The notes beneath the pieces are model-generated. The model did no database searches, was not told where the DNA came from, and saw nothing but the letters and a program-made list of their open reading frames with translations. Shown here piece after piece: positions 9,501-15,943 of a stretch of 36,875 nucleotides of DNA. The position numbers were made by a program, and so were the translations under genes. The stretch comes from Strigomonas culicis (Eukaryota; Euglenozoa; Kinetoplastea; Trypanosomatida; Trypanosomatidae). The stretch lies in contig AUXH01000131.1 in NCBI GenBank assembly GCA_000482145.1, forward strand, positions 1 through 36,875, in the 5' to 3' direction. How positions within the stretch are numbered: position 1 is the first letter of the stretch; every line of letters starts with the position of its first letter.

Positions 9501-12061
9501 GGGATGAAGCCGCGCAGGGCGGCGTCGACCACCTCGTACGTGAGGTTCGTCGCCACGTATTCTCTCCCGTCCGTCGAGACGCAGATGAAGCCGACCGTGG
9601 GCGTCGACGGGTGCTCCACCGTCACGCGGCCCTCGAAGACCGCGTGGATATCCGCCTGCTTCTTGTACTCACCGCACGGGCCGGAGGCGTTGTCGAAGAG
9701 CCACTCCGCATAGCTGGCGGGGCTGAGTGTGTACTGCCGGTTGATCATCTCCATGTAATTCGTATAACGGCTGTAGTTCGTGCTGCTGCTGCTCGTGAGG
9801 GAGGGCGGTGGGTGCGCGTCCACGTAGTGGCTATAGTAGTAAGGCGATACCGGCGCGAAGTACAGCAGCAGCCCATCCACCGCGCTGCCGTTGCTCTCCA
9901 CCGTGTACACGCCGACGGTGCCGGCGCTGACGACAAGATGCGTGGCGCCGCTGAGCGCGGCCACGCGCTCCTGGAGCGGCACCGTGTTGTTGGCTTCATC
10001 CGGTGCCTTTGTGGTGGTCGTCACCGTGTCACCGTCTGTGCCGTAGGTGAGGCTGCCCGCCGCGTATGCGCACACATAGGCCGCGCTCACCGTGTCGTAG
10101 CAAGGATAGTAGTACCAGGCACCGCTCGCATCCACCGCGACGCAGCCCTTCGTGTTCGTCGGCTGCCCGGACGCCCACAGCATGCTCGCGAGCCCGGGCA
10201 CCAGCACCGCGCTGCCGTCCAAATAGTAGCCGGAGCTGCCGCTGCTGCTGTACAGAACACCCACGAGCGCGCGCTCCACAGCTGCCGCATCGCTGCCGTT
10301 GCTGCTGCTGCTGCCGTCGGCGGCAGCCAGCTGCGTGTTGTACCGTTGGAGAAGGGCCCCTACGAAGCTGCTCTCGCTGTAGGAAAGGATCGAGGCGGCG
10401 TGGACGGCGGAGGGGTTGAGAAGCACCTGCCCCGCGGCATCGTGCGACCCCGCGAGCACCGTCATGCAGGTCGATTCCAGCTCCGCGGCGGTCACCGCTG
10501 TCGCGTTCGTTGCGGCCACGTACAGGCGGTAGCAGCGGTCGCGAGCCCCGTGATAGCTCCACCCCGCCGCGCAGCGGCCGGTTGTGTTGCTGCCGCCGTC
10601 GTCCGTATTGTTGTCCGGCGCCGCCGTGCTCGTCGACGTCGTCGTGGTGCTGAAGGTGGTCCCATCGTTGAGGTAGGCGCAGAGGTACGGCTGTGTCGCG
10701 CGACAGTCCGTCGCGACCCACGACGCGTTCTCCCAGATGGACATGCCGACACAGCCGGAGGAAAACACCGGCTGCTGCGCACCCCACGCGGCGTAGTGCC
10801 GATTCTCCGACGTGGGCCACGCATAGCTGCTGAGCAGCCCATTGTTGTTATAGTTTGTTTCGTTCGTGTTGAAGAGCACATCGTCCGCGTCCCACATGCC
10901 GAGCGCGCCGTACTGGATGAAGGAGCCGCCGAGGTACACCACCGGCTTCTGCGGGAGGTAGGTGTAGTAATCATCGCCGGTCGCGTTGGTGTGAAGCAGC
11001 GGGCTCTGCGCCAGAAGGTACTGCAGCGTCGCGTCTTGCGCGAATAGCTCCGACGTCAGCCAGCGCTGCTCGTCCGGCGACAGCACACTCGCGAGCGTCG
11101 CCTTGGGGTGGTAGCTCGCACAGCGCGCCTGGGCCTCCGAAAAGGAAAGACCGTACTGCCCCGTTTCGTCCGGCGTCGCGAACACCTTATAGCAGTAGAC
11201 GCCGGTGTAAGCCGTGCCAGCGGCGGAGGCAGGAGCGGGCGTCCAGTCGGCCTGGCAGGCCTGCGGCTGGACGCTGCTGTCCGCGAGCCCGGGGCGCTCC
11301 ACCAGATTCCACAGGGACGGCGCCGCCGTCGTGGTCGTGGTCGTGGTCGTGGTCGTCGTGGTCGTGGCGCTCTCGTCGGCGGTCGGCACGATGACGGCGG
11401 CGGTGAGCGGGAAGGCGCAGAAGTAGGGCCGCGAGTCGCGGTAGCAGTCCACCGCGCGCCAGTACCCGCTGCGCTGCAGTGCGATGCAGCCGCTCTGCAC
11501 CTGCCAGGTCGCATCGCTGCCTGCAAAATTTACATAGGAGCTGCTGCTGCTGCCGCCGCCGCTGCTCTCGTCCGCATCCGCGTCCTCCCACCACGTGACG
11601 GTGCCGTACTCGTCGATGCCGCCGAGGGTGATGGTGGCCGCCGCGCCGCTCACGCTCGAGCTGAGGTTGCTGAAGTAATAGTTCTGCAGAAAGGTGTTCT
11701 CGGCGGCGGTGTGTACGGGGATCGTGGACGGCGCAGTGCCGCGGGTATAGTCCAGATGATAGTCGGCGTTCACCGCTAGAGAGTCGTTCTGCGGGTACTC
11801 GAACGTGAAGTACCGCTGGCAGAGCTCCACCGCCTGCATCGGCGGTGCTAACATCGCCTCCGTGTCCACCACGCGCACGCAGCGATAGATGGTGTGGCTG
11901 CTGTTGCGGCTGTCGACCGCTGCCAACCGCTTCCAGAGACGCGGGCAGGGCAGGTCCGCCACCGATGGCATCGGGGCCGCCGCCATCGCTGCCATCGGCA
12001 GCACCAGCAGCAGCAGCAGCGCCGCGAGGAGCACTAGACGCAGCGGAGTCATCCGTGACAT
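512..12061 (-). CDS. Giant type I surface glycoprotein with three C-type lectin-like domains
   Basis: Seen: about 3849 residues with a strong signal peptide (hydrophobic core about residues 7-29). Three six-Cys C-type lectin-like domains follow at about 39-217, 269-461 and 497-665, each ending in a Cys-x5-8-Cys pattern before an aromatic residue; the third has a WxxGQPxN stretch where calcium-binding CTLDs carry EPN/QPD. Thr-rich mucin-like linkers separate them. Residues about 670-3780 form a long array of degenerate two-Cys modules, increasingly Ala-rich, with many N-x-S/T sites. One membrane helix (about 3782-3805, bases 647-715) precedes a 44-residue acidic/Ala tail. Start: the frame is open to 12208, but that codon is TTG and lies upstream of the predicted splice site. 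In-frame ATGs are at 12139, 12061 and 12052; 12061 gives a normal short n-region. Inference: cell-surface or flagellar adhesion protein. The Leishmania adhesion protein KIAP1, recalled as a large lectin-domain membrane protein, is a candidate relative, unverified. Confidence 0.85.
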   Translation of the reverse strand: MSRMTPLRLVLLAALLLLLVLPMAAMAAAPMPSVADLPCPRLWKRLAAVDSRNSSHTIYRCVRVVDTEAMLAPPMQAVELCQRYFTFEYPQNDSLAVNADYHLDYTRGTAPSTIPVHTAAENTFLQNYYFSNLSSSVSGAAATITLGGIDEYGTVTWWEDADADESSGGGSSSSSYVNFAGSDATWQVQSGCIALQRSGYWRAVDCYRDSRPYFCAFPLTAAVIVPTADESATTTTTTTTTTTTTAAPSLWNLVERPGLADSSVQPQACQADWTPAPASAAGTAYTGVYCYKVFATPDETGQYGLSFSEAQARCASYHPKATLASVLSPDEQRWLTSELFAQDATLQYLLAQSPLLHTNATGDDYYTYLPQKPVVYLGGSFIQYGALGMWDADDVLFNTNETNYNNNGLLSSYAWPTSENRHYAAWGAQQPVFSSGCVGMSIWENASWVATDCRATQPYLCAYLNDGTTFSTTTTSTSTAAPDNNTDDGGSNTTGRCAAGWSYHGARDRCYRLYVAATNATAVTAAELESTCMTVLAGSHDAAGQVLLNPSAVHAASILSYSESSFVGALLQRYNTQLAAADGSSSSNGSDAAAVERALVGVLYSSSGSSGYYLDGSAVLVPGLASMLWASGQPTNTKGCVAVDASGAWYYYPCYDTVSAAYVCAYAAGSLTYGTDGDTVTTTTKAPDEANNTVPLQERVAALSGATHLVVSAGTVGVYTVESNGSAVDGLLLYFAPVSPYYYSHYVDAHPPPSLTSSSSTNYSRYTNYMEMINRQYTLSPASYAEWLFDNASGPCGEYKKQADIHAVFEGRVTVEHPSTPTVGFICVSTDGREYVATNLTYEVVDAALRGFIPFPNAADEGEDGSSSSSSSGIAFYTAAQLAEAAHQTVVQTEMGIERFSSGTVQLVLQNVSDDSGMRHNSSALYSMRFSESADCTNPFFTFLASSVPIVQVRDRVYNHTMQTEVFHAFSYAQADDSVMLGDAVNASTRARAYYRAFNANKTWERLSDANENAPQEYYVCVAAQKAAPAALPWLRYANLTTWSAAATDSLAELTRQRLYAATTAIDADGAAVLLYTAVPHLKVYVTEPTVLLRGLWVLPPRLAFAQQRVYMQYIPRLGRVRDAYRLAFNTTGSGAPTAVASTTKVYVTQYSSPVLVLDGRGLQAGMSVLLTSDGSRCSRAQQTATNVTAGLSDTALDTMLPVSVLAVPLQNTSSSHNASFYDGTHTVAYVQLNTNHTGLYGLPLSTAQSLFLCFAYNAQTPYALLRPTIEIVVQPLVVEATTAVPMGADPAASVGWRGDSTNLNVNVGYAGMIRLWGVDTRLWSEATINAAEVTFAHVLPSDAAADRTSTHCQNSALFYKQTGLGVLPHRESRTWEALQSQSWLQRLLVQTTVGNYTRTTETAAGAAIAPHAEVVIPPHFLTEESRQSMRVCLSVPRGFDNVAERVFLPTAATIYVHELQILTVGRYRAAADTTPTTIKVAEDAVDVIFPVVGYGLRPDMQFFVSQAPCEGLAWNATAESDPLLVQRQSLANLSLTALYDLPYRYQDHTDADGTDEGNSTTTTKLFLLLTKENVTGWRVADTLFTAARVPRYVCLHAPGTQTLVYSTGFQLVVRPPAITAITNVVRDEPTICAALASRGVACALDGSALAYNNTVAEVVYATYTDLIVEGFGIEAGRTELMPAVDCNNASSFLWLYPLTLSPIPSLYGYRFAASSRYNDPQLSMRSAYIPVHAGQSTRFGAAELVGGLLGRFTWCARYWDAEDDNVTGFVPTGIPYRFVLPRVTGFEVQTSALVEDVVEAVTQTLVLPVQDKALGEWQRIQLVGPLIDITHAAGSPLYLFLVEISLPCQDVKNYYVRENLVEEHIIIAVNGSAVLLPSLLTTAGRYKLCASAVYPSNASTVLGTESALQMFALENLTIELIHPTYAIFTLNSTTLVEVQQGQEWTLQVRGSWLSNHSLVRFRPLGVDCATAMPNGLEDLPLREMFDGFPLFGRTVGGGDTIVSADGTIKDEDSYYLHLEQDFLRKLATPQQYQLCLKATRAAAWAETPVNLVVAAHVRQPTHYNYFAADGSKDVAAMYALAPTKVALGHRTGRADEDHIVGTVGREVTVALWCLDGSSSSSSRVPCGDHRRVMFVKPLDNDGDPCFVDAEAVSSDIQRGPFVLHSGVLTLPYNLSTTLYGNTYPSFSLPWIMCLETGAEQWREPVYPMTLLQYSTARPVGFRTAPDDASNTTVTYPGGTTPTFEAGDDRTGAEGNTTLLLFANDSSSVYYLNGYGIRKDLWLRFGDRCEADVVVPIAESSSSSGEAAANATELAAQRAAAVRAQQGLNNSLFYDAPLRIEDDSGVFLVPYTYLDALQTATSVCLSDDNGTSFVRVSGLALAVTTSRLQADQPEEEDNILTQLLRDTLVVPLGGTGTVNLSGLRAEQARLNTTAAGRLVPGATVVLSARCAADTAQLPALAVTADGTLTLTAAHTAEATVLRLRLCVRPPSDAGMATSSSSAVDAEVSADAGSAAADPTTTAAPALDGYTDAGVYLFVLNVTVERVAAHPWAAHAAVEAAGVRQLVLRREHEDLLLPLRLRRSGSSAADSFYNSVYWKQLSEADKSKNMMLQLLNDASVLPFLELVEVRVGKPCSTPLLPLPGTDDLANATSSPLMPYAVMRATFASASIRVADEDSSADTDDLAAYLPIDRTVAAAAFDPWDPAALCLSLDGGQHFYAVGAAYFTTRFAPTLRLRVLTAAEESDAEADATATAAAALAAQAQAVRAFEAEADVYEYVGVTAAFTDTRYDVRFYRNESRLSAGAAGLDAATVALLQALPAAAFPDTAANAYLNQLTMDALWSGFVAGVGLASEGYVYLPALSPADVAALQRQAATATADSTTLAVWFFADYAWPQEQTGLTVRILATALTCVGSDDATRLDVYLRRVDSGAGVAVGRACSGGLQEGMRLRLVAQAANDTDDTDLCARPPVLEIPVTAPAHWAAPTAATVANVTRVLQVPPGVGYLRDGDYGVCLKQSLFFVARQESNYTRTAVVVHVTSALAVKAVARVAAGAVAVFQGAAAALPVEGSAIGRRGVSVQFAFAVAATWQLQRGGAALHFSGSCADVARQTDVYTRQNLAQQGDVAAVTAYGGSESLNGTAAAALLGLSWPEAGASGTLTISAGALRHVTPAASSTIAAAQAPLLCYSVDSGLSFRPVGSAAAEQQQSSSSVRLVVLPPAATSLLPAEAATESGRSAREGAVVANAAVARLQRVSQVSGANRTTPVVRYTYANASNTANVTYTTTAVDVRSRAPSYRYPAGAAGLAGSGLGAGSGRDPRTLALDETDAAAAERLPTLAATVAVLRTSLFGARCSGAEVLTSGTSALALPLFVLNLPTGALWNATAAAEDADAAAETVEAWYDRVAASAVWAAELRARNAALQNATWLDTTATLLRLAQTVGGAAAPLTLHALLDQLTAAAANSSVATLANLMTGDALLVCLSLDGEHYYSADYEPAVAGSGSSNRTLQQRRAAVAANATAAAPTALEALSASSLFLRPQLAEGDDVDRHNYYMRDVSMLLQVLIRANTTALRADGLNSTAALVNSAALELSAAALARLQDALAAAVNTTPSVLQLQLQHVGPVSAPAAADNDTDNTTTAEAVYLPSYALSVAVAADAALQNNTTLVTARAAAPDILYRIAELLRSNTSQYTLLAELLPTDDADARYRTVGVATMEFYFSSGVELHTALNSTTAAGHAVSLPSVPAAEAAWRAAFLALPKATLATEEVADDPNNESGTKVSWSAVPLLMILPVLIVAGAYYIYLKYLKVDPKVEAAAAAAEEAAAAAVTGGSDDAPPQPRATEVTIEVGSA

Positions 12062-12174
12062 GCGTCGTGGGGTGGCTAAAGGGTAATAGGATGTGCTATG
12101 GCGTCTGCCTAAACTCGAAGAAAACCTAATCCGCGTCATGAGCAGCACACACACAACAGAAAAAACAAACACCA

Positions 12175-12200
12175 CTAAATAAGAAAAAAAAAAGGAAAAA
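12175..12200 (-). promoter_or_regulatory. Predicted spliced-leader acceptor for the giant surface protein gene
   Basis: On the sense strand a pyrimidine tract (12181-12200, nearly all T/C) ends in TTATTTAG, with AG at 12176-12175. The first in-frame ATG downstream is at 12139, then 12061. An alternative AG near 12110 would make 12061 the first ATG. Confidence 0.6.
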
Positions 12201-12208
12201 GTTTTCAA

Positions 12209-13123
12209 TCTCTTTCGTTTCTATCTCTCTCTTCCTCTTTTGTTTTCTATTTAGATTAATTCTACAAAAAACGTTAAGTGTGATATATTTATATGTATAT
12301 CCAATCTTTTTTTTTTAAACTCGTTTCGTCTTTTTTTTTTCCTGTTTCTTCTTCCTCTTTTGTGCTGTTATGATTATATATTGTTTATTATTATTAAGAC
12401 TTTCGATGATATTCCAGAAGAGAAAGAGTGAAAGAGAAAGAGAAAAAAAAAGATAGTAAAAAAAAAGAAGAAATCTATACGCTAATACGTATTTTGTTCT
12501 TTTTTTTTTTGTTAGTTAGGAGAAGAGAAAGGGGAGAGGCAATACATAATAATACGAACATGCAGACACATTAGCATAGGAACATATATACACACAAAGA
12601 AAAAAAAGATGACCAAAAAGATATGCAAACAAACAACAGAAAATAAGAGAGAAAAAAAAGCAAAACACATTTATCTATTTTTATGGTTAAATTCTAGCTG
12701 ATTTCTGCTTAAGACCACCTGTTAACTCCCTTTTCTCCTTTTTTTTTTGTATAAACTTTTTCTTCTGTGGATCTGAAGAATCCAACATTATGCACTGCTT
12801 GAATGCGAAGGAAAAGTGAAAAAACAAAAGAAAAGGAACACTGAATGAAGAATAAAAACGACGTCATGTGAGGGAGTAAACAGATCGAAAAGAAGAAAAA
12901 GAAAGAAAGAGAAAAGCAACAACCTATATTAAATTTGAAAAAAAGTAGGTAATACATTCAGTATAGATAATAGTTATTAACAGCAAAAGCACACAAACAC
13001 ACACGATAAGAAAACAACACCAACATAAAATAGGCAAAATAATAATTAAAAAAAAACAATAATCTACATGTATAAAGATATTCGTTTTCTTTTTTTTTCT
13101 CATCCTTTTTCTTAATTAGTAGT
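12209..13123 (-). other. Intergenic spacer: kinase 3' UTR and upstream region of the giant gene
   Basis: About 0.9 kb of AT-rich sequence with poly(A)/poly(T) runs and purine-rich stretches. No RNA gene or protein gene is recognisable. The minus-strand frame at 12709-12957 is Phe/Ser-rich low-complexity sequence with no gene-like composition. Confidence 0.7.
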
Positions 13124-15943
13124 CTAGTTCAATCGGAAGTTGCGGGTGGCCGGTGGCGGCTCCTGGAGAGCCTCGTCCGGCACCTTCATCCACTCACTGC
13201 GAAGCAGCTCGCGCGCGCTGGACCGCTTCTGCGGGTCGCGCTGAAGGCACTGGCGAAGAAAATCGTACAGCATCGGCGGGCAGCCATCCGCGAGCGTCGG
13301 CACGCCGGAGGGCAGCTCATCCATCGGCGCGTGCGCGATGTGCAGTACGACCTGAACGAGGTTGCTGTGTCGCAACGGCCACGGCGCGCGCCCGAGCATC
13401 TCGAGCAGCAGGCAGCCGACCGCCCACACGTCCGCCGGCGCGGCGTAGCCGGTGGTGCCGCCGCCGCTGGTGTCCATGTCCTGTAGCAGCACCTCCGGCG
13501 CCATGAAGAGCGGCGTACCGACCATCGTGTGCGCGACGGAGCCGAGCGTGCCCATGTAGGTGTCCATCTCGTTGAGGGCGCGCTCGGCGGCGCTGCCGGC
13601 CTCCGCCGCCCCGCCGCGCTGCGAGCGGCGGTGCAGCGATGCGACCGACGAGCGCTCGCTGCGGCGCGGCGTTGCGCTGTTCAGCGACGCGTCAGCCGTT
13701 CCCGTCGCCGCGGCGATGCGGCGCGAGCAGCCGAAGTCGGCGAGCTTCGCAACGCCGTCACCGCTGATGAGGACGTTATCGCCCTTGATGTCGCGGTGGA
13801 TGACGCCGCGGGAGTGGAGGTAAAGGAGCCCCTGCAGCACCTGCCGCAGGTACAGCCGCGCGGCCTGCACCGGCAGCCGCCCGCCCGGCGACTGCCGCAC
13901 CAGCTGCGAGAGCGTGCCTCGGCTGCAGAGCTCCATCACGATCTCGACCTGCAGCGGCGCCGCGCGCGGCGACTGTGCGACCACCCCACCCCCACCCCCC
14001 GCACCACCGCCGCCGCCGTCCCCGTCCGTGAAGTCGCTGCGGAGGCGTTTGATGTGGCAGTGGCAGTACGACACGATGTTCGCGTGCTGCAGCCGCCGCA
14101 TCAGGTTGATCTCGCGTATGAGCTTCCGCACGGAGTGGCCCGACCCGGACGGCGTGGCATCGCCCTCCGCCGCGCCGGGCGGCGACGTGCCGGCGGACAC
14201 CGGCACGTCCAGCACCTTCACCGCAACATGCCGACCGTCCTCCAGGACGCCCTCGTAGACGACGCCGTAGGCGCCCTTGCCGATGAGCGCGACGCGGCGC
14301 CAGGGCAGCTGATCGCGCTCCATCGCGTCGAGGGTGTGCTGCCACGGGTCGCGCGCGCGGCCGGCCGCGCCCGCGCCGTGCCGCGAGGGCAGCCGCGCGC
14401 GCGCGCCGCCGCCGCGGCGGAGCATATCCAGCGTGTCGTTCGTATTGTCGCTCGGCGGCGGCGCGTTCGCCACGCGCGGCGCGGGTCGGCTCGTGGCCAT
14501 CGCTGGCCCGCGCCGCGCGGGCGCCGGCTCGTTCGCGCTGTCGCGGGTGGGGTAGCGATGCGGCGTCGTGTCATGCGGCGGGCCGCTCCGGTGGGTGTCA
14601 CCGACGGAGGAGGGGCTCTCGAGATTCATGACGTCCGAGGCGGCGCTGTCGCTGAGGCTCCGGTTGACGCGCGGGTCGCTCGTCTGCGGCGGCGGATAGC
14701 ACTGTACGTGGGGAGGGCTGCGCGTTGCACTGGCGCTGCGGCCGCGCGGCGGCAACTGACTCTTCACCCCATGCGTCGCCTCATTCGCGTTAGTATTATT
14801 ATTATTATTATTATTATTGTTGTTGCTGAGCGTCTGGGTGTTTGTCTCGCTGCGCATGGACGGTATGGTGGAGGCGGAGTACTTGGCCGACGCGATGCTG
14901 CTGGCCGCGCCGGCGAGCGGCGGCGTGGCCGCGGTGCGCATGAGAATCTTGATGTGGTGGCGGTGGTGCGTGCGGCTGGGCGACAGCGCCAGCAGGCGCC
15001 GCAGCTCCGGCTCGTCTAACGGCACCGTACTGCTGTCCTCATCACGGTACCACAGATGAAAGTTCGTACTGCCCGTGTTGCTGCTGCTGCTTCTACCCGT
15101 TAAGGGGTTCAGATCGAACTTCTCGCGCAGCAGGTCTTCGAACTCCGCGTAGCTCAGGTGCCGTGGCACCATGCACACCTTCGCATAGCTGTCGTTGTCC
15201 TTGTAGATCTTGAACTTCACCAGATGAAAATCCTCCGCGTTATTATTATTATTATTATTAATTGCACCGGCGCTATCACTCAGCCGCCTGTCATCTCTTG
15301 GGCTGTTGCTGTAGGAGTTGGCGCCACTGCTGGCTGGGTTTGCCTGAGGCGCGCCCCCCCCGTACCGATACTGCGGTAGCAGAGCCGCGAACTGATGGCC
15401 ATTCATACTTCCATTGTTATTATTAGTATTGTTATTATTTTGGTTGCTGCTGTTGCTGTTGCGGTGCCGGCGCGGGCCGGACGGCGGCGGGGGGTACCTC
15501 GCGCCGCCGCGCTCCTCATGTGGCATGTTCCGTCCACTGTTCTCGAGTGGTCGACGGGACGGCGTGTCACGCGGGCTATCCCTCCAACGCCGCTCGCCCC
15601 GACTAACACTGGTGCTGTTGTGGCAGACGTCTTCCCCCGCACCGCCACCTGCCGCCGCGTGGCCGAGGCCCATGCTAGCCGTGCGGCGCACCCCCATCGT
15701 GCGACTGCCGGTCCGCGTTTTGCGTATCGTCACTGGGACAGAGCGGCGCCGACGGCCTCCGTTCGCACTATTATTATTATTACTATTACTATTATTATTA
15801 CTCGTAGTATTTACATGATGGTTCGCGTTGGGAGGGAGGAGCCCGTACAGGTTTCGGTGCGGCGGCGTTTGGTCGTTGTTGTTCGAATGAGCCTGATGCG
15901 TGTGCTGCTCGGTTTGCTGAACTGTGACAACGGTGGAAGTCAT
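13124..15943 (-). CDS. PB1-domain STE11/MAP3K-like serine/threonine protein kinase
   Basis: Seen: 939 residues. Residues 1-237 are disordered, rich in Asn, Ser and Arg. A PB1 domain lies at about 238-336, with a basic first strand (KFKIYK) and an acidic OPCA-like segment (YRDED...LDEPE). A second disordered linker (337-545) precedes the kinase domain (about 548-919): glycine loop GKGAYG 555-560, VAVK with Lys576, Glu611 of helix C, HRDIKGDN 716-723 with catalytic Asp718, DFG 736-738, and GTPLFMAPE 809-817. All key residues are present, so it should be active. Insertions lie between beta3 and helix C, at about 635-662 (Gly-rich), and a roughly 70-residue Ser/Arg-rich stretch sits between DFG and the APE motif. 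Family knowledge: PB1 domains pair with other PB1 proteins and occur in MEKK2/3-type MAP3Ks. Inference: upstream kinase of a MAPK cascade; partner unknown. Confidence 0.9.
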   Translation of the reverse strand: MTSTVVTVQQTEQHTHQAHSNNNDQTPPHRNLYGLLPPNANHHVNTTSNNNSNSNNNNSANGGRRRRSVPVTIRKTRTGSRTMGVRRTASMGLGHAAAGGGAGEDVCHNSTSVSRGERRWRDSPRDTPSRRPLENSGRNMPHEERGGARYPPPPSGPRRHRNSNSSNQNNNNTNNNNGSMNGHQFAALLPQYRYGGGAPQANPASSGANSYSNSPRDDRRLSDSAGAINNNNNNNAEDFHLVKFKIYKDNDSYAKVCMVPRHLSYAEFEDLLREKFDLNPLTGRSSSSNTGSTNFHLWYRDEDSSTVPLDEPELRRLLALSPSRTHHRHHIKILMRTAATPPLAGAASSIASAKYSASTIPSMRSETNTQTLSNNNNNNNNNNTNANEATHGVKSQLPPRGRSASATRSPPHVQCYPPPQTSDPRVNRSLSDSAASDVMNLESPSSVGDTHRSGPPHDTTPHRYPTRDSANEPAPARRGPAMATSRPAPRVANAPPPSDNTNDTLDMLRRGGGARARLPSRHGAGAAGRARDPWQHTLDAMERDQLPWRRVALIGKGAYGVVYEGVLEDGRHVAVKVLDVPVSAGTSPPGAAEGDATPSGSGHSVRKLIREINLMRRLQHANIVSYCHCHIKRLRSDFTDGDGGGGGAGGGGGVVAQSPRAAPLQVEIVMELCSRGTLSQLVRQSPGGRLPVQAARLYLRQVLQGLLYLHSRGVIHRDIKGDNVLISGDGVAKLADFGCSRRIAAATGTADASLNSATPRRSERSSVASLHRRSQRGGAAEAGSAAERALNEMDTYMGTLGSVAHTMVGTPLFMAPEVLLQDMDTSGGGTTGYAAPADVWAVGCLLLEMLGRAPWPLRHSNLVQVVLHIAHAPMDELPSGVPTLADGCPPMLYDFLRQCLQRDPQKRSSARELLRSEWMKVPDEALQEPPPATRNFRLN
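14794..14818. repeat. (ATT)n microsatellite encoding poly-Asn in the kinase linker
   Basis: Trinucleotide run read on the minus strand as AAT codons, giving the Asn run at about residues 374-383. A similar run at 15239-15260 encodes Asn just before the PB1 domain. Confidence 0.9.

Noticed and set aside
7952..11047. Plus-strand open frame of 1031 codons antisense to the giant surface protein
   Set aside because: Same shadow effect: Arg/His/Val-rich low-complexity translation, with no leader signals.
12062..12208. Extending the giant protein to the frame start at 12208
   Set aside because: The codon at 12208 is TTG, and the predicted splice acceptor (12175) lies inside this extension, so that part would not be in the mRNA. 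The ATG at 12139 remains possible.
12709..12957. Small minus-strand Phe/Ser-rich frame in the spacer below the kinase gene
   Set aside because: Its composition is that of T/C-rich spacer DNA; no conserved feature.
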